Notes under the pieces: model-generated
Databases searched by the model: none
The model's input: only the letters and a program-made list of their open reading frames with translations
Told to the model about the DNA's origin: nothing
Shown: positions 41,501 through 54,011 of the stretch, piece after piece
Layout of the letters: every line of letters starts with the position of its first letter
Position numbering within the stretch: the first letter of the stretch is position 1
Translations under genes and position numbers: made by a program
Source: Paragorgia papillata
Lineage: Eukaryota; Cnidaria; Anthozoa; Scleralcyonacea; Coralliidae
DNA length: 64,000 bases
Assembly: GCA_035771165.1 (NCBI GenBank)
Contig: JAWNZC010000348.1
Location: 5,992,001 to 6,056,000 of the forward strand
Reading direction: 5' to 3'

Positions 41501-42932
41501 TAAACAGTAACTCACACATGGTTATTCCGTATTTCCAGTCCAGTATACGTGATATTCTATCTTAATGTAGTGCATTTAATATATTATTATTCAATTCTAT
41601 TAAAATAACGTACTTTAGGAAATATCCTGTTATTTAAACCAATTCAGTTCTACTGTTTTGCTTTTGACGATCATGCCAATGAACTATACTATATGTTGCA
41701 TCTTAACACAAAACGGGTTTTTACCGAATGATACAACCTCGATTGGACCAATATTCGCCAAGGAAATACTGATGGATTTAAATAATTATTGAATAAGTCC
41801 AAAACCAATTAGCCAAAACGTAATGATCAGGTATAAGTATATATATACCAGCGATTTATCTAGAAAATTTCAGTCTATATACGACGTCGTAAGACATTAT
41901 ATGCAGTTACACATTACATATACTGATACTGATATACGCAACAAGTATCAATATACTTCGTTAAACAAATAATCGTAACTGGAGCAGTTAGTACTCATAA
42001 ATAAGGTAAAGGTTAGTATATAGTCTTGTCAAAAACTGCGGTAGTGCGGCAAACGCCGTTACACGTTTCGAATACATCGTTACGTCGCTGTCAGCCGCAG
42101 GTCATTTTCAGAAATTCAAAGCTGGCTTGAATTATTTTAGAATATTAAATGACGGTTGAAAACAAGGAATATATATAGATATTTGTAATCATTATATATT
42201 TTATTGTGTGGATAATCAGAAGTGAGGAAGTTAAAATTTCTATCAGCCATATAGCAGACACTTAGTCAACTTGGTTTCGTCGAAAAAATGTACAGTTGCA
42301 GATATATAGGCATTGTTGGTAAAAATACAAATCGAAAACGTATTTCGGTATTATATCAACAAAGCTAACATTTTTATTTTATATTACTATATAGCTTCCG
42401 GCACACTATAGAGGCTGGCCTCTAACGTTAACTATTAAAAATCAAGCCGTAGCCAGCAAAAACGATCCTTGTCTTCAAAGGAAGGACGCCGGGCAGATTT
42501 GTTTATACACCATTCCATTTGTTTCGTGTTCGTAAACACTCAGTAGTAATTAACACGACCAAGGTCATAAAAGTCACGCAAAAAAATGAGTGCCACGAAA
42601 GCCAATAACGCTAGTTTGAAAAGATGGCAAAAATTTCCTTTTTCCGGGAGCCAGATCATTTAGCCCATTTACACAGCATTGTTGTTGTGGGACAAATTTA
42701 TTTTTCAGTCTGTCTAGCGAGGCGCTTATAACCCTTTCATCCGCGGCGGCGTATATACCTGAACGTCTCCACTTGTCTCTTCATGGCGAGTTAATAGTAT
42801 AACACCAGACGATACTCAATACTCAACAAGAGGAGACGTCTCAGTAAGGTCAAAAAGACTGTTAATTAATAACCCCGTCCTGCCTGAGCCGACCACGAAC
42901 GGCCCCTTCACAATAGTGCTGTTTTACTCTGT
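38541..42932. other. non-coding duplicated DNA
   Basis: This is AT-rich sequence with no gene that I can support. It contains a GTACGC(N3)GCGTAC dyad (40016-40030) and an ATTAATAATTCATAA motif (40500). A 40-bp stretch at about 39850-39890 (CGGTTAACCGGGCTC palindrome) is absent from unit 2. The unit 2 counterpart is about 54543-58975. Confidence 0.6.
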
Positions 42933-43109
42933 CTAAAGCCCGTTTTCCACTAGGCGACTTTTTTCGCGCGAAGCGATTATTCGCCAGAAAAAGTAGGATC
43001 TGTTTCTACTTTTTCGCGGCGAATTTTGTCGCTAACCAATCACGTTGCTGAATTTATTTTTTTGATTCGCTTCGCGCGAAAAAAGTCGCCTAGTCGAAAA
43101 CCGGCTTAA
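42933..43109. mobile_element. MITE, AAGCCGGTTTTCCACT family, complete
   Basis: Both ends are present (AAAGCCCGTTTTCCACTAGG / CCTAGTCGAAAACCGGCTT), with CGCGCGAAGCGA next to each. The same family as 1314-1468. The unit 2 copy stops at 59044 after about 70 bp. Confidence 0.8.
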
Positions 43110-44530
43110 TGCCAGACAATTTTACTCGTCAAAGGTAGAACCCACAGACATTCTATCCTGCAATGGGTTTACAAGTGATTAACCCATTTCTGACTGAGCT
43201 TTTTCAAAGTATAGCAGACCTGAAAACCGAGGTTTAATGCAACGCTTCGAATATCAGGTCAACGATGTTATACAATCAATAAAAACGAAACTTGAACATT
43301 ATTTATTATATTGGAAATTCGACTTCCATGACCACTTCCGCGTGCTGGCTTTGACTTTCGCTTTTTTTTATTTTGACACCATAACTATCGAAAAACGTAG
43401 AAATTTAATAATCTGACAGCCATATCATTATGCACTCATATAATAATTCATTAACCTACGTTCCGAACTTGGTTTAAGATGTTTTACTAAGTATTTTATT
43501 TTTGAAAGGATTTCAGAAGGAGAGGCATCTGGTCCTAGCTAGTGCCAGAAGCCCCAAGGGGCATTCTGAAGGGGGCATCTGGTCCTGTCCGGCACCTGCC
43601 AAGAACAGTCCCCATATTATTTTACTCTAACGCCAAATAATTTTACTCGTCAAAAAAAGAACCCTCAGACATTCTAGGCCGCAATGGGTGAATAAGTGAT
43701 TAACCCATTCTAGCCTGGACCGGCTAAGAACGGCCCTATCTTGTTTTACTCTGTCTTTTTATGTTTGGAATAATATATAAATTTCCACTATATACTCGTA
43801 TTCACTTTTGATTTGTTTTCTTCGTTTATTAAAATCAGGAATCAAAACAATAAATGCACTGTATATGGTCGTACCTTTGCAACGACTCTATATACGACGG
43901 TCGAGGTTAAAAGGGTGACCCGTCAAGTCCTTTCGCGGCTTTTCTAAATAATGTCGTCAAATTTGTTTTTATAAATTTGTCGTCAAGCTTCATTGAATGC
44001 CAAGATTTTAACAATCCTCTGGATAACCTAACCACAACAAAAACCATAACCATAGTCAGAAATCTAGTTTACCGCCTAGCTTTTTGGAAAAACATATTTG
44101 ACGACTTTTTTTAAAATTTATTTTTAAACTTATTTGAGCCGCCCTATATGTTTACCCAAAGAGCAGCAAAATGCGCTGATCTATATAAGGGGCTTACACA
44201 GATACTACATTGTTGTAAACGGCCAAACACAAAAATTAACAAAAGAAGAAAAAAAATACACACATAAACATCTTAGGTTAAAAGCTTTGAATCTTCCAGT
44301 GTCTAAAATATATTTTGGAAAAGCTGCGAAAGGACGGAACGAGTCCCTTGAGTCATCCTTTCTAACCTCAACCCTATGATTGTAATAGAAGGTGTTTTCT
44401 GAATTTCGTTGTTTTGATTCGCATGCAAACTTCCTGAATGAACTACATTTTGATTCATTCGGGACATTCAGCTTCAATATCCTCAGGAAGTCCTTAGCAT
44501 CCAAAATTGCCGAAAAAGCAGATCAAAGCA

Positions 44531-44566
<36 letters not shown>

Positions 44567-44625
44567 TGAGTTTTGGTTCACGAAATGTTAGAGAGTGCTC
44601 AATACCATATATAGATAGAGCAAAA
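43110..44625. other. unit 1-specific DNA with repeat fragments
   Basis: It holds two diverged copies of a repeat with GCCAGACAATTTTACTCGTC, GAACCC.CAGACATTCTA and CAATGGGT..A.AAGTGATTAACCCATT (43112-43200 and 43625-43760). A short unassigned plus-strand frame (44134-44379) has no recognisable domain and is not called. A TA run lies at 44534-44564. Confidence 0.5.
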
Positions 44626-45380
<755 letters not shown>

Positions 45381-45395
45381 CTATCCCCTCCCTTA
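45381..45395 (-). other. polypurine tract of the LTR element
   Basis: On the minus strand AAGGGAGGGGATAG sits immediately before the 3' LTR, the expected place and composition for plus-strand priming. Confidence 0.75.
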
Positions 45396-46539
45396 AGTTC
45401 TTGTCCTCAAGAACAACTGAAAAATTGATCCTAAACTGAACCTAAATCGCGCATGCAATAAACAGAAAAATTATCAACTATAAAACGATTTTGCAAAGAA
45501 ACTAAAATTAATAAACATAAGTAAACAAATAAAAAGATTAAAGCCAAATTGCCTGGAAACACTTAATGTGACGAATACTTGCCCTAGAGCTACTCTATAG
45601 CATACCTATATTGGAATTCATTCGAAAACTTACTGTACTCTATATAACGGAGCTAAGTATAGGTCAAAAATAGTATTGTTTATAAGGGCAACAGTGTGTC
45701 ATGGCAAGGATCACACTAAAAATTAAAAACTAAGTCTTATACTTCACTATGTGACTCTGCAACTTACTATAAACGTCGAAATAACTAGTACCGACAATCG
45801 TACCGACATACGCAGCGAACATCGCTGTCTTAAACTCACACTGCCGCACCAACGTACAGTGAATTCGAACCTCTGTCTTACTCGTCTTACTCTGTTCACT
45901 AACTTACCAAACTAACGGATCGGATGACGGATCATACCGACGAATCGCTCAGTGAACCTTTATGGCTATGACCAATGCTTGATCATGCTATCTCGTCTCG
46001 AACTACAAAACCTAACTACCGTAACTAATTTAATTAATCTTAAAATGTTACTCGATATTGCAAAGAAATGTCAAAATATAAACGTTATTAACAGTCTGAT
46101 TACGCATTTTTCTTCATCGTTCTTGATTGTTCATGTTTTCTTTTTCTTCTTTCTTGTTCCTAAAGTTGTCTCGTTGTCGATCATGTTGTCCAATCTTTTC
46201 AAGTACCATTTTCCTTGTCTCCGTCATTTGATCTCTGCTCACTGCTGAGCCTCGAGCATTTTCTGTTCAGGTCCTCTAGATCTTGTGCTATTTTGGATTC
46301 GTATTTTCACTGATACATCAGGTCGTCCGTCTCTCTCGGTCGGTCTCTCTCTCTCTCTCTCTTTTCACCACTTCAATCGTAGTCTCGTCAATGTGAACTT
46401 GGGCAACTTATATATATAGCGTTGTCTGCGTCTTTCTTTCGTTTGATGTAGCCAGATATCATCCGTCTTGTATGAACATTCTGTTGAGCTGCCCTCGAAG
46501 CCGAAATATACTGCTGTCCAGTGAACCATTATCTCAGTG

Positions 46540-46557
46540 ATCCCACCGCTGCCACCA
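46540..46557 (-). other. primer-binding site matching tRNA-Leu
   Basis: On the minus strand TGGTGGCAGCGGTGGGAT lies four bases inside the 5' LTR. Its complement ends in CCA and matches the 3' end of animal leucine tRNA (UAG-type acceptor stem and T arm, from general knowledge), so tRNA-Leu is the likely primer. Confidence 0.8.
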
Positions 46558-46561
46558 AATT

Positions 46562-47013
46562 TGTAGCGTGTTTTTGGGCCATAGTGAAGAGACTTTCTTC
46601 TCTGATTCTGGAACAACTTTATTGACAAACGAGAGTGAACAGCTGAACGTTACAAACGTCTTCTCTAGCTACATCGCACCTTCGGTTCTCACATCTCGGT
46701 CACTCAGTCTCACAACTCTCGCTTCTAAATCTAATCTAATACATCGAGTTGCTGTGTTTATATATCTTACAATTCAGCGACAGTCAGCTTGCTGAATCAC
46801 GGTCATTACGTCAGTCCTTACGTAGGAACAAACTGCGTGGTTATTCACCAATACCTTCTTTGCCAAATACGGTATACAAACATTATCTATACGTCAATGC
46901 ACTACGTAAAACTAATGATCTGGAAACCTACTTACAAGAATGCGGATACAAACCCACGCTAGAGATTAAACATTTTAACGCCTTAGTAAAGTTAAGTTAT
47001 AACAACCGCTACA
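46562..47013 (-). repeat. 5' LTR
   Basis: Same 452 bp as 44929-45380, with no difference seen by eye. Confidence 0.88.
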
Positions 47014-47047
<34 letters not shown>

Positions 47048-47064
47048 GGGGAGGGAGAGGGGGA

Positions 47065-47113
<49 letters not shown>

Positions 47114-47126
47114 AGGGAGAGGGGGA

Positions 47127-47216
<90 letters not shown>
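47014..47216 (+). repeat. (GA)n with G-rich interruptions, right of the LTR element
   Basis: This is the continuation of the interrupted microsatellite. Two blocks of G-run plus GGGAGAGGGGGAGAGG are themselves a duplication. Confidence 0.95.
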
Positions 47217-47221
<5 letters not shown>

Positions 47222-47418
47222 ATATAAAGATGTAGCTTTAGTTCCACGTGTCAATTTTATCATCTGTTGGCAGGCTCCTGATTTAATCCCTATATATATA
47301 TATATATATATTTAAAAAAATTTCCAGTCCTTATATCAACTGAATTGGCTAGCGAACGGTCCAGTGTATCCTCCGGCTATTCGGACCTCGCAACCTCAAA
47401 CATTGTTTATCATGCTAA

Positions 47419-48418
47419 GATGGATCAAGGGAGCACGTTAGAATGTGATAGTTCTGGTAAACTTACCTAAATTTGTTGACGTTTTGTGCGAGTCGCCGAG
47501 TTCGATACAACCGCTGACGATATGAGCCCTCGACGAGCGAGCCGAATACTCTCCGAAGATACGCGAGGGCGGAGCGGGAAAGGAAGAGACTACCGAGCTC
47601 GTGATGGCTTTCAGCCAATAAAATGGTCCGTTTAGAAATATATTTTCTCCTTATGCTTGTATAGCAGGTGATCGAGCCAAATACACTAAAATTATAATAT
47701 TCTACGACTCGTTCAGTAACTATTAACTACCCTAGAATTCATTAAGAAAGAATTTCATTAAAAATAATGAATAGTTTAATAATTCAAAAGGATCAGTACT
47801 CGTACTGGTCGATCGTTCCACAAACTCGTCTCCTCTTCTTCTCGCACGAACTCACGAAGGAAATAAATGAAACTTCCCAAAAGTTGCACGATTCAGTTGG
47901 TTGACCTGGCCGAATCTAACTCCTTTTGTATATGTTGTGGGCTCCTTCGGTATTGAGATCATATCCTGGAGCGTCGACAATCGAACCCGCGATGGCGCGA
48001 TTCTGATAATAAAAATTCAAAATGACGTATAACTTTATATTCATGAAAGCCAACGGTTTTCTCATCAGAGTCCAAATTGATAAATCATTCAACGAAAACA
48101 ACTTACGTCCTGCTGTGAATATCACGAAGATCGGGTTGTTGTCTCGGTATTCGCGTAATAATTATTGTGGATAGCAACACTCTATGTGCATAGCAACGTG
48201 CTACGAGCATTGTCGAAAGATATCTTGGTAGTTGCACTCCCCTTCTCTCTTCCCTTCCCGCTCCGCCCTCGCGTATCTTCGGAGAGTATTCGGCTCGCTC
48301 GTCGGGGGCTGATATCGTCAGCGGTTGTATCGAACTCGGCGACTCGCACAAAACGTCAACAAGTTTAGGTAAGTTTACCAGAACTATCACATTCTAACGT
48401 GTTCCCTTGGATGGATTA
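47419..48418. repeat. 1-kb inverted repeat with a splice donor in each arm (unit 1)
   Basis: The left arm (47419-47595) and right arm (about 48245-48418) are close inverted copies. They share CGACTCGCACAAAACGTCAAC and GTATCTTCGGAGAGTATTCGG. Each arm reads outward into TTTAG|GTAAGT, a consensus 5' splice site (right arm at 48369 on plus, left arm at 47466 on minus). The plus-strand donor could belong to a non-coding first exon of the GPCR whose acceptor is at 50207-50209. The unit 2 copy (59119-60122) keeps both. A diverged MITE is the alternative reading. Confidence 0.6.
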
Positions 48419-48800
48419 AGCTTAAGTAAGCAAGAACTTCATTCCTACCAAAGTTGGTCGTTTTAAAACCATATTTTCCAATAATTCTAATTTAATTTAT
48501 GTCACTATTTTTGTTTGTCACTCTTATCTATGTAAATTATTTATACTGTTCTTGCGTGTTTTATCAGCTTTTAGACTTAGTGAGTTAGTTTCTGTTTATA
48601 CAGCTTCGTGTACGTAATTTGGTCAAAATAGTTTATGATGTTATATTGTTATATAATCTGTAAAGCTACGATATAATCGTGAGTTTACCGCCTAACGCTT
48701 ACAGCCTTATAACCCAAACCTAAATTTTCGGTGCCTCGCATAATTTCGGATTAGTTCGCGGCTGGCATTAATTCATTTGTTTCTTCCATATATACCGCTT

Positions 48801-49249
48801 AAAAGTGCCTATGAAACGAAAATTAAGTTTGTCTTATTTGAAAGAACGCTTAAAATGATAAAGTAATATATTTTGAAGTTTTTTGTTTCCTTGCTTCGTT
48901 CTTGAGATATTTCAGTTTGTTTGATGTAAATGTCGCATGTTGCGACGTCACATGTGCATAATGAGTTATATATCTTTGCTATTGTCAAATATAATCACTT
49001 GAAAATTTACAACTTTAGTGTTCTGGGCGAAACACACGAGTTATTTTATTTTAATAATAGCAAAGATATATAACTTTTTTCAATAACTCATTATGCACAT
49101 GTGACGTTAACTGTTTAATTTGCATGTCAAACAAACTGAAATATCTCAAGAACGAAGCAAGGAAACGAAAAACTTAAAAATACGTTACTCTATCATTTTA
49201 AGTGTTCTTTCGAATAAGACAAACGTAATTTTCGTTTCATAAACACTTT
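48801..49249. mobile_element. long-armed MITE, AAAGTGCCTATGAAACG family (unit 1)
   Basis: AAAGTGCCTATGAAACGAAA and its near-complement form the ends. Arms of about 190 bp share TTGCTTCGTTCTTGAGATAT and GTGCATAATGAGTTATATAT. A second partial copy of the same left end starts at 49250. Copy in unit 2: 60522-60970. Confidence 0.8.
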
Positions 49250-49460
49250 AAAAGTGCCTATGAAGCAAAAATTAAGTCTTTCTTAATATCAAACCAAGTA
49301 AGTTTAATTCGAAGGAAACATGCACATGCATATATAGGTGTGTTTCTCCCAAAACTCCAAACATGTAGCATTTTCTAATAATAGCAAAGATATATATAAG
49401 CCTCTCCGATAATTATGCACATGTGACGTCAAGGTGTTTAATTTGCATATCCAACAATTT
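49250..49460 (+). mobile_element. partial AAAGTGCCTATGAAGC MITE (unit 1)
   Basis: A diverged left half follows the complete member directly, with the shared CTAATAATAGCAAAGATATA and TTATGCACATGTGACGT blocks. The right end is not found. Counterpart in unit 2: 60971-61180. Confidence 0.6.
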
Positions 49461-49863
49461 TTACTTCCTAATTTTAAATTCCTATTTTTTACTTCTTAAT
49501 ATACACTTTAATAATTTTGTAAGTTCTATTTTTATCGTTTGTCCACTTTTACGTAAAATATGTATATATATATATATATATATAAGGTTTATGTCATTAA
49601 TCTTTTACCTGTTAAAGGCTACAGACTAGTGATCGAAAGCTCGTACAATCATAAATTATTTGATCAGGAAGCGCCGTCTCCTTATTTAATATGCATGTCG
49701 TCACCTTGCCGCGTTTCATCATAATGTTTTTGAGTAAGAACTGTAAATTAGTCCTTAAAATTAGATTGAACTGCGCAACGGAGAAATTAAATATATCAAC
49801 GTTCAGGTAAAATTTGAATTATTATATATGTGCTCTTATTATTTACTGCTGAGAATCGCGGCC

Positions 49864-49894
<31 letters not shown>

Positions 49895-50220
49895 TCGATC
49901 AACGCACTTATCTTATCTTAAATTTCTGGCAGTGCCGGCAATGTCAGCATGCTACACGCACTTGCAATACGCATGCGTCACAATCGCCCCCTTCTCGCCA
50001 CAAAATACATTTATCCAAGACATCCAACCCATCATACTCTTGTTGATGGAGTTTGTCGTTAGCCGCTTGTTCTTGTGCAGCATCTGTCAGTCTTTCTATA
50101 TTTTATACATTTGAGATCACCTTTGTGCGTTAGTGTAAACTGGACTGAAAAGAACTCAAAACTTAATAAATCCAGAAATTCACGGTGTTTCTTTCTGATT
50201 GTTTTTTAGAAAGTAAAGCC

Positions 50221-51162
50221 ATGGGTGGTTCGCCTTCGGAAAGCTGGATGTCACGCTTGGTGTTTTCCCTGATTTCTATTACCGCATTTTTTGGAAACGC
50301 CTTAGTTATATGGGTTTTCATCAGAAAACGCAATAAATCCATTATGACGCCTTTCGACATCTTTATTGTCAATTTGGCTGTATCAGATTTTCTTGCCTCG
50401 ATATTTTTGGTGTTCAGTCGATTTCTCTTTACGCCTACGTTGCCTGAGAGCCCGTCAGGAGCCTTTGCATACTGCACTTTTTTATGGGGTGGTTATATTT
50501 TGTTTGGTCTTGGTTATGTATCCGTCTATACCTGCCTTGTGTTAACCATTGAACGTTGGTTAGCTATCGTTAAACCTCATTTCTATCGTCGTGTAAAAAT
50601 AAAGCATGCGTTATTGACTATTACAATAGTGTGGATCTGGGCTTTCCTCATCAATTCGACTGTGTTTTTTAGTGCAAAGGCAAATTTCAAACGAGGAGCA
50701 TGTCAATGGGTCGACCCGCAGACTGGAAGGGCATTCTTTGCCTTTGTTGAAATAAGCATGTCCAGTGTTTTACCATTCACAACGATCATCATTTTGTACT
50801 CGCACATCTATTACAAAGTTAACAAAATGCCCAACTTTCTAAATGGAAACAAAGAAGCATTCAAAAGACGACTTACAATAATCGCTCTCGTTGCTTCAGT
50901 TGCCTTAATACTTGGATGGCTTCCTGTTAAAATAAGTTTTATGTTGCGTTATACAAGTGTTGGAGGGAAGCATCTTAGTGGAACTGCACATTTGATTTTT
51001 ATAATAATGGCATTAGGTAATTGTTGTGTTAATCCTATTCTGTATGGCATCTATAGTTCTAAATTCCGGGATGAATATAAGAAAATATTTTACGAACTGG
51101 TAACGTGTAAGAAATGTGCTGAGAATGATGTCGACGTAACAGAGGAAACCAGCGACATGTAA
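50221..51162 (+). CDS. class A GPCR, duplicate 1
   Basis: The start ATG at 50221 lies in GCCATGG, just 11 bases after a splice acceptor (TTTTTTAG at 50202-50209), so a 5' non-coding exon is expected. The 313 residues show Asn26 in TM1 (FFGNALVIW), Asp56 in TM2 (NLAVSDFLA), Cys85 and Cys161 for the disulfide, ERW at 111-113, Trp138 in TM4, Pro185 in TM5, GWLP at 232-235 and NPILY at 271-275. A C-tail follows with Cys296/Cys299 and an acidic end. ERW for DRY and Gly before WLP are unusual but shared by all three receptors here. It is a peptide-receptor-like class A member; ligand unknown. It differs from the 62331 copy at four bases by my reading, two of them changing amino acids (residues 102 and 288). 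Confidence 0.93.
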   Translation: MGGSPSESWMSRLVFSLISITAFFGNALVIWVFIRKRNKSIMTPFDIFIVNLAVSDFLASIFLVFSRFLFTPTLPESPSGAFAYCTFLWGGYILFGLGYVSVYTCLVLTIERWLAIVKPHFYRRVKIKHALLTITIVWIWAFLINSTVFFSAKANFKRGACQWVDPQTGRAFFAFVEISMSSVLPFTTIIILYSHIYYKVNKMPNFLNGNKEAFKRRLTIIALVASVALILGWLPVKISFMLRYTSVGGKHLSGTAHLIFIIMALGNCCVNPILYGIYSSKFRDEYKKIFYELVTCKKCAENDVDVTEETSDM

Positions 51163-51560
51163 TAACATTTTGCCATGATTAAAGTTACAGGATAACTTCG
51201 CGGAATCTTTTAGTGACATGAGTACATTTCTTTGGATTGTATGTATTATTATTCACCATACATTGCAAATAATTACCTTAATTGTCATTGACCAGGATAA
51301 TAATTGTGTTGTTGACTTGGATCATATATGCGACTTATAATCAGACTAAAATCAGTGATTGAAAATGTTGGTTTCCGGGGTGTGCGCTTACTACCGAGGG
51401 CTCTCGGGTAAAATCTGAGTAAAATCGTCTGGCGTTAGACAAAGTAAAATACTAAAGAGTAAAGTCCCCTTCGTTAGAAAACGAACTATAAAAGTTTGTA
51501 GCTTAAACATTTATCGTGTTTAAATAAAGGATATCTATCTATCTATCTATCTAAACCAAC
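51163..51560 (+). promoter_or_regulatory. 3' region of GPCR duplicate 1 crossing the unit junction
   Basis: The duplicated sequence of the receptor 3' end stops at about 51304, before the AATAAA that the other copy has at 63439. The first AATAAA met in duplicate 1 is at 51523-51528, inside the start of unit 2. The two near-identical genes therefore probably have different 3' ends. Confidence 0.5.
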
Positions 51561-52226
51561 TCTGGAGTTAAACCACATAAAGTTAAACCAACTTGGAGTT
51601 AAACCACATAGAAACCACAGAACAGGGAGACTGACAAACATCTCGATTGTTTGAGCAGCATCCTGATTGTTCATTTCCCAACCTGTCAGGTCTGTCAAGT
51701 AGACAATGTGAATCCGGTCTTGATTGCATCCGACCGCATCTTTAACACCTGCGCGTGCGTGATCTAGGAATGACGCAAACGGAATGGAGAAAAACACACC
51801 TATTTATTATTTATCTTCAGTGGAACTGGAAGTATTATAACTTAAAATTTGAATATTCTCAGTGGAAGTATATTTAATAACTTAAACATCTTCCGTAGAA
51901 GTATTTTAACTTTAATATCCTGATTATCCTCAGTTGGAAGGAATATAACATCCTCAGTGGTCATTTCACGACAAAGACTCGCAGATATTGCACGCACTAT
52001 CCGGTTAGCCAAAAATGGTAATTAATTAGATCCCTTACCAGTCCTCCAGGTGAATGCGTGGGGGCGTGAAATAAGATCTGGTGGAGGAGGTAACGTTTTC
52101 TCGACTGACTCATCTTACTGACAACGAGCTTTTTCCTATATATGGACTGCAGCCCTCGCTTGCAATGTGCATAGAAGATGTGGAATGCCGTGTAGCCAGT
52201 GGGAAGGGGAGCTAACTCCCCAACTG

Positions 52227-52274
<48 letters not shown>

Positions 52275-52861
52275 CGCAAAGATCCTGGATACGCCAGTAA
52301 AGATACGTTTGTAAAGAAATAAGGTGTGGCTGTAATATTTTTGTGTTCACTTGAGGAAGTTGTAAGTTCCCTTATGTCCAAATTTAGTTCATGTTTTAAT
52401 TCCGCCAGGTAAAAAAATGTCAAGATTGTCAACAACCATAATTAGAATGACAGTCATGTTGGAGTAACTTGACAAAGGAACCTTATTTGAGCTGCTATTA
52501 CAGATCCGGCCGGACTCGGATGTTTTTCTAACACTAATATAGCCGTCGTATCTTTGTCTTTGCATCTCAACTTAATTAATGATTGCAATTAATTATCAAT
52601 ATAGGAATATGTGCTACAGTATAGCCGATAATATACGGATCAGTTGTAAGTCACAATACAGTGCCAATATAGAAGACAGCTGCTCGTATTTGTAAAATTA
52701 ATACAGTCGACAAATAAAAAGAAAATTATAAGAATATATGGACTAAGGGAAATTAATTGTTACATGCAGAAAGATCAATCACGAAAATACAAATTGTAAT
52801 TCTGCATACTTCAAAGATTTTTTCCACGAGTAATTACTCGGGCTACCGCAGGTAGACGAGT

Positions 52862-53275
52862 CTAGGTTTCGCGATTATTTTTATTTTTTTGCGACGCGTT
52901 ATTAGTCCTCCGCGCGGCCGCTGGCGATATTGACCAATAAGCTTTGCGAAACTGAGGCATGTGACTATATCTATGCATGTGACCAGTGCACGACTGCATG
53001 TGCCTTCTTTCTTTTCGACTGATGCTCTTTCTCGTCTCGGATGTGTTTTGTGTGTTCACAGACATAGTTATTGGGCAGTAATGTCGCTGGCAAGTATTTT
53101 GATATGATATACGCTTACAATCGCACACACCGTTGATTAAGTGAACTTGCAGGTGACACTTTCTAGGTAAACATGAAGCTGTGTAATAAGGCGAAGAGAC
53201 TTGATATATTGCCGTGAACGCAGTACATGTGTGGAAATAATACTTTCTTTGTTTGCTTTCCTGATGTCTAATCAC
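52862..53275 (-). other. cysteine-containing open frame, uncertain
   Basis: A 137-residue minus-strand frame includes six Cys spaced C-x4-C-x10-C-x-C-x8-C-x4-C, followed by a Lys/Arg/Ser-rich tail. It has no signal peptide at its first Met and no family that I recognise. The matching frame in unit 1 is broken by a 5-bp difference. It is more likely chance than a gene; an exon of a spliced gene is not excluded. Confidence 0.15.
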
Positions 53276-53904
53276 TCGTCTCGGATGTGTTCTGTGTGTT
53301 CACAGACATAGTTATTGGTCAGTAATGTCGCTGGCAAATATCTTGATATTATATACACTTACAATCGCACACGCAGTTAATAATTAATTGTGTTGATATT
53401 TAATACCCGAAGAGACTCGACATGAACGCTGTGTACATGTGGAAATACGTTAATAAATACAGGCAATCGTGTTTTGTTTTCTATCGGAGAATTGAATTGT
53501 GTTTTGACTTTTGTCTGTGACCAATGTGTTTAATAGACTTTAGATCTTAGCACTGCATGTGACAACCTGCGTATGTATATGATTGCAGCTTCGATAACAC
53601 TTCAGTACCTTTTACCCAAAACACCTTCTATATAGCACTGCGACACAGTAGCCCGAGTGAACGCCTGACCAGGCGTCTTGTTTACTCTATATTTCTTACG
53701 CCAGCCTGAATATAACAATATATTTATATAATTAATTTTTTGACTATTAATTATTTAATATAACAAATATAGTATAGCATAGTATATTATAAGTAAAAAT
53801 AACATATTAAAAACGTACACGGTGCACGCATTCTTGACAGAAATTCAAATTTCTATAAAGAAAAGGCACTTGATAACCAACGAGTTTATGAAACATGCAT
53901 TATT

Positions 53905-54011
53905 TAACAATTATTCGCCGAAGGCGAGGTGAATATCGGTGTATAATGAACCGAGACGAAGTCGAGGTTATTATTCACCGCTATTCACTGAGCCTGAGGC
54001 GAATAATTGTT
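53905..54011. mobile_element. MITE with AACAATTATTCGCC ends, full-length copy
   Basis: Counterpart of 37931-37999 with the extra CGGTGTATAATGAACCGAG segment retained. The inner GGTGAATATCGGTG / CACCGCTATTCA arms extend the foldback. Confidence 0.75.

Noticed and set aside
44134..44379. 81-codon plus-strand frame in unit 1-specific DNA
   Set aside because: No recognisable domain, overlapped by an equally long frame on the other strand, and no splice or expression evidence.
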